Shown here: piece by piece, positions 44,901 through 52,439 of the stretch
Position numbering within the stretch: position 1 is the first letter of the stretch
Layout: each line of letters begins with the position of its first letter
Assembly: GCF_000685095.1 (NCBI RefSeq)
Contig: NZ_BAYE01000023.1
Location: 1-64,000 of the forward strand
Length of the DNA: 64,000 nucleotides
Origin: Paraburkholderia caledonica NBRC 102488
Lineage (GTDB): Bacteria > Pseudomonadota > Gammaproteobacteria > Burkholderiales > Burkholderiaceae
Direction: 5' to 3'
Position numbers and translations under genes: made by a program
The notes under the pieces: model-generated
Seen by the model: the letters and a program-made list of their open reading frames with translations, nothing else
The model's database searches: none
Told to the model about the DNA's origin: nothing

Positions 44901-45776
44901 GGTCAGCGCATCTAGCCATTCCTTGCAATTCGCCGGTCCCAACTCTCGTCCGAAGTATTGCCGCGCGTCTCGTGCGGCGTCGAGTACCTGCTTCATTTCG
45001 GCTGGCCACGTCTTCCACGGCGCCTTCAGTTCCGCGAGCCGCTGTGTGGTTGCTTCGCGCGCTTCCTGCAACGCCATTGCAGGCGCGGATGCGTCCTTGA
45101 GCAGCGGCGCCAGACCGACCAGATTGCGCAGCTTGCCCTGCAAGTCCTGCGGCGTGGCTGCCCATCGAGCGACGCTTGCCGCGTCCGCCGCATCGAGCGG
45201 CGCGAGGAAGGTGCGCCAGTAGTCGCGCACCACTTCGGCGCGCAGTTCGCCTTGATTGGCATCGAGCGTCTGGGTGAACAGGCTGTCGCTATCGAACGCG
45301 TGCTCGCGCAGCATCCGGTTGCACCAGCCGTGGATGGTCGACACGGCCGCTTCGTCCATCCATTCGGCGGCGAGTTGCAACCGGCGCGCGCATGCGGGCC
45401 ACTGATCCTCCGGATAGGTTGCGCGCAGCGCGTGCAGCAGATCGGTCTTGCCCGGCGCGAGCGGGGTCACGTCGGCCGGGTCGGCCTGAAAATATGCCGC
45501 CGCTTCGGTCAATCGCGCGCGGATACGGTCGCGCAGTTCCTTGGTCGCGGCATCGGTGAAGGTCACCACCAGAATTTCCGGCGGCGTCAACGCGCGGGCA
45601 TGCTCGTTCGACGGATCGTGACCCAGCACCAGCCGGACATAGAGCATCGCGATCGTGAAGGTTTTGCCCGTGCCCGCGCTCGCTTCGATCAGGCTGCGGC
45701 CGGACAGCGAAAAGCGCAGCGGATCGAGCGGCTGCGGCACGTTCATCGGGATGGTGGAAGGGGTAGGCCCGTTCAT
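41955..45776 (-). CDS. recB: Exodeoxyribonuclease V subunit beta (RecB)
   Basis: This 1273-residue protein has Walker A (EASAGTGKTFTIAMLYVRL, about 31-49), motif II (ALIDEFQDTDPVQYRIFD), helicase motif V/VI (VVTIHKSKGLEYPLVFLPF; LYVAMTRARYATW) and the C-terminal nuclease domain (GTFLHDLLEWAARHG; YYVADYKSNWLG with the catalytic D-x-K). It unwinds DNA 3'-5' and degrades it from double-strand ends with RecC and RecD. Full length for the family. The start overlaps the RecC stop by four bases. Confidence 0.95.
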   Translation of the reverse strand: MNGPTPSTIPMNVPQPLDPLRFSLSGRSLIEASAGTGKTFTIAMLYVRLVLGHDPSNEHARALTPPEILVVTFTDAATKELRDRIRARLTEAAAYFQADPADVTPLAPGKTDLLHALRATYPEDQWPACARRLQLAAEWMDEAAVSTIHGWCNRMLREHAFDSDSLFTQTLDANQGELRAEVVRDYWRTFLAPLDAADAASVARWAATPQDLQGKLRNLVGLAPLLKDASAPAMALQEAREATTQRLAELKAPWKTWPAEMKQVLDAARDARQYFGRELGPANCKEWLDALTEWASDPLQDKPAMNKNGWERLTPAGLAAYCQHGTPPSHPGFAALVTLRADLEALPHARDDFYSHAARWVAERFTAEQARRAQMGFDDLLTRLDAALGGPNGERLAAIIRKQFPVALIDEFQDTDPVQYRIFDTVYRQTNQGANDFATDVMRDSAASALILIGDPKQAIYAFRGADIYTYLTARRSCGTRLYTLATNFRSTHAMVRATNHCFDVAEQRADGNGAFQFRTSDGNPVPFVNVGAKGRDAAFVVDGATPRALTAWWLPASGDGEPIDKNAYIDAMAQSCATEMVRLLRLGQCGSAGFVSADGRDALRPADMAVLVNNRIEAEAIRSALAKRNVRSVYLSEKESVFQSPQAAELQHWLAACADPDDGRRVRTALATSTLGLGWTHLDALYSDEMKWEACVLQFRGYRECWRRQGVLPMLRRLLNDFGVPARLLGLTGHDGRNAEDGERVMTDLLHLAELLQHASTLIEGEHGLIRYLAEQREDASEGSGGGEAPQVRLESDGDLVQVVTIHKSKGLEYPLVFLPFICAHRPAKADDMPLKWHDAQGELQVALANTGGLLEKVDDERRGEDLRKLYVAMTRARYATWIGLTPIKEFERSAIGYLLNGGKALESDDLVSSLENAFGDSADIAIAPAPEPDGERFVRQDYAARQGRALKSARVMREAWSVASYSSLKKMGHGAWIAPDTSSEEGFIEARDAELEVDEDDAPSPPLRAAAVQPAGRVLHDFPRGSDEGTFLHDLLEWAARHGFGEVAADSAPLREVVARRCNVRGWERWIDPLTEWIRQIVTTPLGLTGKQGIKATSVTLSDLRASIAEMEFWLTAHHVDTAVIDRLVTEHTAGRAERPAIEPAQLNGMLKGFMDLVFEHEGRYYVADYKSNWLGADNAAYTPERISAQILRSRYDLQYVLYLLALHRLLKARMTDYDYDTHIGGAVYLFLRGLNSSTQGIYAEKPPRELIERLDALFAGGVAVANLETA

Positions 45777-48700
45777 TCATTCGCTCCTGCCGCGTTGAGC
45801 GCGGCCTTGTCGTTATCCTTGCTTTTATCCTTGCTTCGGCCCTTGTCTTTCTTCTTGACCGCGCGAATCAGCGGCCCGAGCAGCATTTCGGCAAGCGCCG
45901 CGAATTCGCCGCTCGCGGACAACGCATCGAAGTCGGGATACGCACGGCACAGCGCCGCGCTCTTCGCCGTCTCTCCGGACGAAAAAAAGCCGTCGTATTT
46001 TTCGCGCGCGGCCTTCGTGGCGGCCGCTTCCGGGTCCTGGCTGGGTTTCCCGTTATCGCCAAAAGCGCCGCTTGCGAACAGCCATTCGACCGCCGTATCG
46101 ACGGCAAGCGGCAGCGGCCTGCGCATGCCTTCTTCCCACGCGCGCAGAAGCGTGCCGAGATGGGCTGCCGCATTGGCTTCTTCGAGCGGTTCGAACTCGA
46201 CCGTCCCCTTCTTGCTGACGATCACCGTCGTCACGTCACGTCCTTCGAGATTCGCCGCGAGGTGTTGAACCCAAGGTCCAATCAGCTTCGCATAGCGATA
46301 TCGGTTCGCCTTCCCATCCGCGAGTTCGCTCGTTTCGAGCAACAGTCGCGCGAGCTTGCCGTCGGCATCCGTGCGCCATTGGCCGAGCCAGTCCGAGACG
46401 GCCAGCCGCCCGAATTCGCCTTGAGTTTCAAAACGAATCGCCTGCTCGCGCGAGATAGATGCGGGCCAGCGTTCGAGCTGCTTGCGATACTCGGTGAACA
46501 CCTTCTCCATCGGCTCGACCAGCTTGCCGGCGGTGAGGTCGCCAAAGCCGCCCGCCGCAACGTCGCCCCGGCGACGAATGCCGGCGAGAAGCGCTTCGCG
46601 CACGGCGGCAAGGGCCGCATCGTCGTTGCCGTCATGAACTTCGGCGGCCTGCGCACGGATCAGCTCGTTCTGGAGCGTCCACGTCTCGAGCGCGTTCAGC
46701 TTGAACGGCTCCTGGTCGTCGCTCGCCGCTTCGCGGGCGTCGAGTTCGACGCGCAGACGCTGGCTGAAGAACGCCTTGACGGGATTTTTCAGGAAGTCGG
46801 CGAGATCGCGCAGCGACAACGGCTCGTCACGCACGAGTGCTGCAAGTGGCGCGTGGGGTGTAGCGGTGTCACGTGCCGCTTGCGCGGGCGCGGTCCGCCA
46901 CTCGGCTGCATAGGTGAAGAGCGGCGACGTCTCATCGGTAGCCGCAGGGAAATACTCGGCGCTGAACGGCTGCAAACGATGCTCGACCGTCAACGCATCG
47001 ACCAGCGCTGTAGGCTTATCGTCGCTCTGATCAGGGAGCCGCCAACCTGCTACGAGGTGATCGCGAAGCTGGCCGATCAGCACGGAAGGCGGACGCTCGC
47101 TGTTGTCGGTGATGCTGCGCCCGACCCACGACACATGCAGATGATCGCGCGCCGACAGCACCGCTTCGAGCAGCAGATAGCGGTCGTCCTCGCGACGCGA
47201 ACGGTCTCCCGGGCGATAGTGGCCGCGCATCAGGTCGAAATCCATCGGCACCCGCATGCGCGGATAGTCGCCGTCGTTCATACCGAGCAGACAGACGCGC
47301 CGGAACGGGATCGCGCGCATCGGCATCAGCGTCGCGAACGTCACCGCGCCGCCGAAGAACCGTTGCGCGAGACCCATCTCGTCGAGTTGACCCAGCCAGT
47401 AATCGCCGACAACGGAAAGCGGCAGCGTGTCGTCGAGTCCCGCTTGCGTGCACGCGTCGAGCCACGTCTGCAGGATATTGTCGAGGCGCGACAGCGTATA
47501 GGCATCGTTGCCGTCGTCGGCGCTGAAGAATCCCCGCTTCAGTTCGCGCAGACGCTCGCACCAGACAGCGGGCGTCGCCGGCTCGCTCATCGTGCGCCAC
47601 GCTTTATCCAGTTCGTCGATCAGCCTGACGATCGGGCCGAGCAGCGCGGCGTCCAGTCCACCCACTTCGCCGAACGGCTCGATTTCGCCCCACGCGCCCG
47701 CATCGCCGCCCACCGCGTAGCCGAGCAGCATCCGGCGCAGGCCGAACATCCAAGTATGCGGCGCGGCCGCGTTGTCGTCCTTCGGCAAGCCAAGACTCGC
47801 GCGATGCTCGGCATGCAGGCCCCAGCGGATATTCGCGCCGCGAATCCATGCGCGCAGCGTGGGCAGATCGCTTTCCTCGATCGCCAAACGCCTGCGCAGC
47901 GCTGGAACGTCGAGCAGATCCAGCAGATCGCTCACGCTCAGGCGCGAATGCGGCAAGCTGAGCAGCGTCTCCAGCGCTCCCACGAGCGGGTCCGCCTTGC
48001 GTTGTCCGCGATCGGCGACGCTAAACGGAATGTAGCGCGGGTCGCCGCGCTCGAGCAGCCCGAAGACGGCCTGGATATGCGGCGCGTAAGCGTCGATATC
48101 CGGCACCATCACGATGATGTCGCGCGGACGCAAGCTGGGATCGGCGTTGAACGCGGCGAGCAGCTGATCGTGCAGGATTTCCACTTCGCGCTGCGCGCTG
48201 TGCGCGACGTGAAACCGGATCGACTCGTCACAGGACGGATCGAGCGGCGGCCATTCGGTCCGCGTCTCGCTCAGCGGGCGCAAATCGCGGATATCGTCCT
48301 GCAGCTGTTGCAGCAGCGTGCTTGCCTCGCGCTCGTCGAACAGGTCGATGCGCTGGCCAATGCCCGCGAACTGCGGGCGATAGCGCTCCCGCGCTTCGGG
48401 GTTGTCGAATTCGTCCAGCAAGCCGATGAAGTCGCGTCCCTGCTTGCCCCACGACGCAAGCAACGGATGCCCATGCAGATGCAGCTGTTCCTCGTGCATT
48501 TCGGCGGGCGCGCCCTCGCGGCGCTGCTGCCGCGAATGGCGCGCGCGGAGCAGCTCCTTGTCGGGCACGATGTCGGCCCAGTAGTGGGCGCACGGATTCG
48601 GCACGCACATCAGCACCTGAGTCCAGCGTGCGATGGCGGCCAGCGCCTCCAGCGACTGGCGCGGCAGACTCGAAATGCCGAACACGATCACCCGCCGCGG

Positions 48701-49432
48701 CAACCTGGGCGGACGCTCTTCGCTGTCCCACGCGGCGGCTCGCGCGAGGAACGCCTCGTGAACGGCGGCACGTCCGCCGTCCGACATCGCTTCCAGATCA
48801 GCCGAGGTCTTCGCCGAAGTCCTGACGTCCTTGACCAGTTCGCGCCATAGCGCCGCCTGCCAGCGCTGTTCGTCGGGCAAAGGATGCGCCTCGTTGCGCG
48901 CGTCGAGCACGCTGTCGTCGCCATTCGCCCACCCGGCGAGCCAATCCGAGCGATACATCTGGTACTGGTCGAACAGATCGGCGATCCGCTCGGCAAGCTG
49001 AAAGCGCTTACGGCGGTCGTCGTCGCGACTGATGAAGCGCCGCAGCGGCTCGAACGCCGGCCGGTCGACGAGCGCGGGCAGCATCCGCATCAGCCGCCAG
49101 ACGAGGCGCGATTTGTCGAACGGCGACACCTCGGCCACTGACCCCGCACCCAGCACCGCGCGATACGCCTGCCAGATGAAGGTGGACGGCAGCGAGATTT
49201 CCAGCGCGGCGGCGATACCGCAGCCGCCGGCGCCGGTTGCCGGATCACGGTCGGCGGCGAGCGCGAGCTTGAGCCATTGCGCAATGCCGTTGCTTTGCAC
49301 GAGGATCGTCTCGTTTTCGAGCGGTGAAAGCGGGTAGCGCTTCATCCATTCGACGAGCAGATCGCGAAGCCGCTCCGACCGATTGCCGTGAATCAGCATC
49401 AGTCCGGGTGAAATCGAATTTGAGGTCAACAA
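45773..49432 (-). CDS. recC: Exodeoxyribonuclease V subunit gamma (RecC)
   Basis: This 1219-residue RecC homologue opens with LMLIHGNRSERLRDLLVEWM and ETILVQSNGIAQWLKLALA, both RecC signatures. Later it contains PFRRVCLLGMNDGDYPRM and the domain-III-type DLADFLKNPVKAFF. RecC holds the complex together and recognises Chi. Translation starts at TTG (49432, with a second TTG at 49429) after a strong AAGGAG, since no ATG fits. A lysine-rich tail (VKKKDKGRSKDKSKDNDKA) is unusual for RecC and could add nucleic acid contacts. Confidence 0.93.
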   Translation of the reverse strand: MLTSNSISPGLMLIHGNRSERLRDLLVEWMKRYPLSPLENETILVQSNGIAQWLKLALAADRDPATGAGGCGIAAALEISLPSTFIWQAYRAVLGAGSVAEVSPFDKSRLVWRLMRMLPALVDRPAFEPLRRFISRDDDRRKRFQLAERIADLFDQYQMYRSDWLAGWANGDDSVLDARNEAHPLPDEQRWQAALWRELVKDVRTSAKTSADLEAMSDGGRAAVHEAFLARAAAWDSEERPPRLPRRVIVFGISSLPRQSLEALAAIARWTQVLMCVPNPCAHYWADIVPDKELLRARHSRQQRREGAPAEMHEEQLHLHGHPLLASWGKQGRDFIGLLDEFDNPEARERYRPQFAGIGQRIDLFDEREASTLLQQLQDDIRDLRPLSETRTEWPPLDPSCDESIRFHVAHSAQREVEILHDQLLAAFNADPSLRPRDIIVMVPDIDAYAPHIQAVFGLLERGDPRYIPFSVADRGQRKADPLVGALETLLSLPHSRLSVSDLLDLLDVPALRRRLAIEESDLPTLRAWIRGANIRWGLHAEHRASLGLPKDDNAAAPHTWMFGLRRMLLGYAVGGDAGAWGEIEPFGEVGGLDAALLGPIVRLIDELDKAWRTMSEPATPAVWCERLRELKRGFFSADDGNDAYTLSRLDNILQTWLDACTQAGLDDTLPLSVVGDYWLGQLDEMGLAQRFFGGAVTFATLMPMRAIPFRRVCLLGMNDGDYPRMRVPMDFDLMRGHYRPGDRSRREDDRYLLLEAVLSARDHLHVSWVGRSITDNSERPPSVLIGQLRDHLVAGWRLPDQSDDKPTALVDALTVEHRLQPFSAEYFPAATDETSPLFTYAAEWRTAPAQAARDTATPHAPLAALVRDEPLSLRDLADFLKNPVKAFFSQRLRVELDAREAASDDQEPFKLNALETWTLQNELIRAQAAEVHDGNDDAALAAVREALLAGIRRRGDVAAGGFGDLTAGKLVEPMEKVFTEYRKQLERWPASISREQAIRFETQGEFGRLAVSDWLGQWRTDADGKLARLLLETSELADGKANRYRYAKLIGPWVQHLAANLEGRDVTTVIVSKKGTVEFEPLEEANAAAHLGTLLRAWEEGMRRPLPLAVDTAVEWLFASGAFGDNGKPSQDPEAAATKAAREKYDGFFSSGETAKSAALCRAYPDFDALSASGEFAALAEMLLGPLIRAVKKKDKGRSKDKSKDNDKAALNAAGANE

Positions 49433-49575
49433 AAGCTCCTTGAACGCGGGAGAAGGTCAGCGTCGCGCGTGTGCGTCGCGGGGCCGCTTGCTTTCCGTGC
49501 GGTACGCGTGGTCGTGAGTTGAATAGCGGCAAACACGTTGACGGCGATGGTGGATGGTCGGCGGATCAACGCTTT

Positions 49576-50412
49576 TTACGTGCCGGTGGCCTGAGTGAAC
49601 GCGTGATCGAGTGCAACGAGTGTCGCGAGCGCTCCGCCCTGAATGCCGATGCCTTTCGCCGGGTCGATCTGCGGCTCGCGGGCATTGATCCGGATCACGC
49701 GCGGCCCGTGGCGTTCGCTGAAACGGCGAATGGTCGGCAACGTCGTGCCCGCGCCGAGTTCGACCGTCACGAGACGACTCACGGAACCGAGCCAGCGATG
49801 CAGGCGTTCTTCCTGTGCGTCGGTGCGCTGCGAGAGCCAGGCGGCGTCGTAAAACATCAGCACATTGGGCCGCGCGATTGCGCCGCATGCGGGGCAGCGC
49901 GGATAGGCTCCGACTAAACGGCAGGCCGGTTCGTCGACGATCGGTTCGAAACCCGTCGCGGACCAGATGCTCGGGCAGCACGGCGACACACACTGCAGAT
50001 GGTGAATCGAGCCGTGGCACTCGGCGACGCTGCGCTCGGGAAAGCCCGCGCGTTGAAACTGCCCATCGACGTTGCTGGTGCGCACAAACGCGCCGTGTCG
50101 CATGCGTTGCGACCAGCGTTGCAGGATCGTGAACCCCTGGTGAGGCACGACATCGCGATACAGCTTGAGCCGATGCCCGTAGAACCCCCACGCAAGCGCG
50201 GGATCGTCGGCAAACGACGCGGGATTGGCGATCGCCTCGAAGCCGATCCGCGCCGCGCCCAGCGCCGGGTATGCGCGCCACAGACCTTCGTTGCCGCGAA
50301 AATCGGGCAACCCCGAGTCGACCCCGATGCCGGCGCCTGCCGTCACGAGGAGTCCGTCCGCCTCGCGCAGCCAGGCCACGGCTTGCTCCACTGCCTGATG
50401 TTGTTCTTTCAT
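49576..50412 (-). CDS. Sirtuin-family (SIR2) protein 2
   Basis: This is 278 residues from the ATG at 50412 (an upstream start would add 19 residues of low complexity). It has GAGIGVDSGLPDFRG, TSNVDGQF, ECHGS with the catalytic His, and zinc cysteines in LQCVSPCCPS and RCPACGAIARPN. It shares the two unusual motif variants of sirtuin 1, so the pair arose by duplication within this branch. The two sirtuin genes bracket recCBD in the same operon. NADase or deacylase activity cannot be distinguished from sequence. Confidence 0.85.
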   Translation of the reverse strand: MKEQHQAVEQAVAWLREADGLLVTAGAGIGVDSGLPDFRGNEGLWRAYPALGAARIGFEAIANPASFADDPALAWGFYGHRLKLYRDVVPHQGFTILQRWSQRMRHGAFVRTSNVDGQFQRAGFPERSVAECHGSIHHLQCVSPCCPSIWSATGFEPIVDEPACRLVGAYPRCPACGAIARPNVLMFYDAAWLSQRTDAQEERLHRWLGSVSRLVTVELGAGTTLPTIRRFSERHGPRVIRINAREPQIDPAKGIGIQGGALATLVALDHAFTQATGT

Positions 50413-50484
50413 GCCGTCCAACCTTCGTTTTTCTGGCCGCCTGTCGGCGGTGGTCCGTTTCGTTGTCAAGCGTGATGCTGTGGG

Positions 50485-50682
50485 CTAGCGCCTGAAGCGC
50501 GACTGTTTTCCTAGCCGGCCCTTGATCCATTCCGCCAGCGCGCCGGGGCTATCGAGCGGACCCGCAACGCGTATGTCGAGATCCGTCGCCGCGCATCCAG
50601 GGCAGGCGCCGGGCACCGCAAGCACATCGCTGCGCTGTGGGAGCACACGGGACCAGCCGCAAATGGGACAGGTCACTTTCAT
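50485..50682 (-). CDS. Small zinc-ribbon protein, 65 aa
   Basis: This is 65 residues from the ATG at 50682, starting MKVTCPICGW. Two CxxC knuckles (CPIC near 5-8 and CPGC near 29-32) form a zinc-ribbon. The rest is short and helical (GALAEWIKGRLGKQSR). Likely a nucleic acid or protein adaptor. It lies 72 bases upstream of sirtuin 2 in the same direction. Confidence 0.65.
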   Translation of the reverse strand: MKVTCPICGWSRVLPQRSDVLAVPGACPGCAATDLDIRVAGPLDSPGALAEWIKGRLGKQSRFRR

Positions 50683-50722
50683 AGGCGATGCAGGGATCGG
50701 CATGAGCTAACGCGTCGATTGT

Positions 50723-50863
50723 TCACGCGGCGCTGGACGCGGCATTCTGCGCATCGCGGCGCACCTTCTCGACATATTTGCTGAGCACGACTGTCGACAG
50801 GATGCCGGCGGCAAAGACAATCGCAAATGCTGCAAGGCTTTCGAGCGGCGAATTGTTGTTCAT
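50723..50863 (-). CDS. Small single-pass membrane protein, 46 aa
   Basis: Start MNNNSPLESL, then one clear transmembrane segment (LAAFAIVFAAGILSTVVLSKYV, about residues 10-31), then a short basic and polar tail (EKVRRDAQNAASSAA). It is the first gene of the long minus operon and reads towards the zinc-ribbon gene 40 bases on. Membrane-inserted small proteins often act as effectors or anchors, but no function is known. Confidence 0.55.
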   Translation of the reverse strand: MNNNSPLESLAAFAIVFAAGILSTVVLSKYVEKVRRDAQNAASSAA

Positions 50864-51065
50864 TATGTTGCGTTCTCTCAGGTCGTTATGGCGAATCCGT
50901 GCGACGGATCGCATGAATTCACCTCGGCAATTACGGCAGCGCGCGGAGATTCTTGAACATCGGCCGGTATGCATCGTTATCGAATGACGATGTTTAGTCG
51001 TTGTATTCGGGCGAAGCGTGCGGGGCCGTCGGTGCGTCACAAGGACAGCACTCTAAAGCCGCATT

Positions 51066-51082
51066 GGGACAATTCATGTCCC
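51066..51082. promoter_or_regulatory. Island operator site 6 (GGGACA-N5-TGTCCC), perfect
   Basis: GGGACA-attca-TGTCCC, a perfect palindrome with flanks GCATT and AGAC. It lies between the ten-gene minus operon (first ATG at 50863) and the plus gene starting at 51096, 13 bases from the latter. The 232-base gap 50864-51095 holds nothing else visible. Confidence 0.75.
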
Positions 51083-51095
51083 AGACATCGCGACT

Positions 51096-51440
51096 GTGGT
51101 GCCGCACAACACGAACGCCCTAGAGACGCGAAATGTCCTGATTCCGGTTGAGGATCTCGTCTCCACGATTGCTGACCGGATTCAGATGCTCGCACCCAAC
51201 AAGCAGAAGCAAGCGCCCGCAAAACAGGCATCAACCAGCAGTACCAGCCTCTATACGAACAAGAACCTCGATGCCGCCATCGCGCATCTTGAACTTGCCG
51301 CGCGCTTCGACTGCAAAGCGGCGGTTTTCGGCAAGCGATACTGGCATGCGCGCGTGCGTCAGGCCTGCCTCACAACAGGGATTACGCCGCCGCAGTTGCG
51401 CAGATTGCAGCGGCTTCTTGCTACGCTCAACGCCGGTTGA
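51096..51440 (+). CDS. Hypothetical protein, 114 aa; possible regulator
   Basis: This is unrecognised. GTG start at 51096. The N-terminal part is polar (VEDLVSTIADRIQML, a Lys/Gln/Ser-rich linker) and the C-terminal half is basic and helical (FGKRYWHARVRQACLTTGITPPQLRRLQRLLATLN). It could contain a helix-turn-helix (ACLTTGITPPQLRRLQRLL), but no family match is evident. It starts 13 bases after operator site 6, a position expected for an autoregulated DNA-binding protein. Confidence 0.55.
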   Translation: MVPHNTNALETRNVLIPVEDLVSTIADRIQMLAPNKQKQAPAKQASTSSTSLYTNKNLDAAIAHLELAARFDCKAAVFGKRYWHARVRQACLTTGITPPQLRRLQRLLATLNAG

Positions 51441-51461
51441 GTGGGCGGGCGATGCGATTCC

Positions 51462-52439
51462 TCAATGACCAAAACCCCGCACAGCCTCCACAATCAGCAG
51501 AAACACCGCCATCGCCGACGCCCCCAAACTGCCGTACACGAGTCGAATCATCTTGCTCTGGCGCGATTGCACTGTGGTGACAGCCCCTTCCAGCGCGGCC
51601 TGCGCGACCTGTATGGCCGTGCAATGCTGTTCGTTCTGACGCCGTAGCGCGACGTCATACTGTTCCATCTGCGCCTGCAATGCGCTGCCCCGTGCGTCGA
51701 GTTCGCGCATGTGAGTCAGCCACTGAGCGCGCATCTCGTCGATAAGCCCACGGACGTCCGAGCCAAGCGTTTCCATGCGCGCTGCCGACTGCCGATCCAG
51801 CGCGTCCACACGCGCATGCCATTGTTCGTCGAGCTTTCCAAGTCCATCCAGCACCTGATGAATGCGAGCATCGTGCGCACGAATTCCGTCGCCGATAGAC
51901 ATCTCGATGGACGAAAAGCGCCCATTTGCATCCGCGCGATGACGATCCGTGTCTTTGACGAAGGCTTCGAACGCATTGAAATGCTCGCTGGTCTTCGCGG
52001 ACGTCAGCGCGCCTTGCTCGCTCAGGTCTTCGATACGCGCTTCCTGGTTCCGCGCGCGACTGAGACTCTCCGCGAGCGCTTCGTCGATCGTCTTGCGAAG
52101 CTCGCCTCCCTCCACCGCCGCCGCGCGCTGCATCTCCTCGATGCCCGCGAGGCGTGGCTCGATTTGCTCGACCAGCGCAACCGGGATCTTGCGCACCTCG
52201 CGGACTACGTCGCCCTTGAGCGTGCCCAACTCGGACGTCAGGTTATCTTCAGAGGTCTTCCTGATCTCGTTGATTCCCCGCGAGACCGACTTCTTGATCT
52301 CCTCGACCGCCGTATCGACCTTGACTCTGACCGTGCCAGCCTCGCGGGACAAACGCTCGCCGACCGGATCGTTGATCATTTTGATCAACAGCGCGCTGAG
52401 ACCCGCTTCGGCGGCGCTGGCCGTTTCCTGCATACTCAT
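51462..52439 (-). CDS. Coiled-coil protein with C-terminal membrane anchor
   Basis: This 325-residue protein has long charged heptad-rich helices (about residues 35-290, for example EEIKKSVSRGINEIRK, DALDRQSAARMETLGSDV, ALQAQMEQYDVALRRQNEQ). One hydrophobic segment lies near the end (MIRLVYGSLGASAMAVFLLIVEAV, about 295-318). The coiled coil most likely faces the cytoplasm, anchored by the C-terminal segment. It is coupled by an ATGA overlap to the dynamin B gene and is a likely membrane partner of the two GTPases. Confidence 0.75.
   Translation of the reverse strand: MSMQETASAAEAGLSALLIKMINDPVGERLSREAGTVRVKVDTAVEEIKKSVSRGINEIRKTSEDNLTSELGTLKGDVVREVRKIPVALVEQIEPRLAGIEEMQRAAAVEGGELRKTIDEALAESLSRARNQEARIEDLSEQGALTSAKTSEHFNAFEAFVKDTDRHRADANGRFSSIEMSIGDGIRAHDARIHQVLDGLGKLDEQWHARVDALDRQSAARMETLGSDVRGLIDEMRAQWLTHMRELDARGSALQAQMEQYDVALRRQNEQHCTAIQVAQAALEGAVTTVQSRQSKMIRLVYGSLGASAMAVFLLIVEAVRGFGH

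Noticed and set aside
46160..48850. A long open frame (896 codons) on the plus strand opposite recC, and similar frames opposite recD, recB, livG and other genes
   Set aside because: These are antisense shadows produced by high GC in third positions of the real genes. Their products are Arg/His/Gln-rich and lack any domain pattern.
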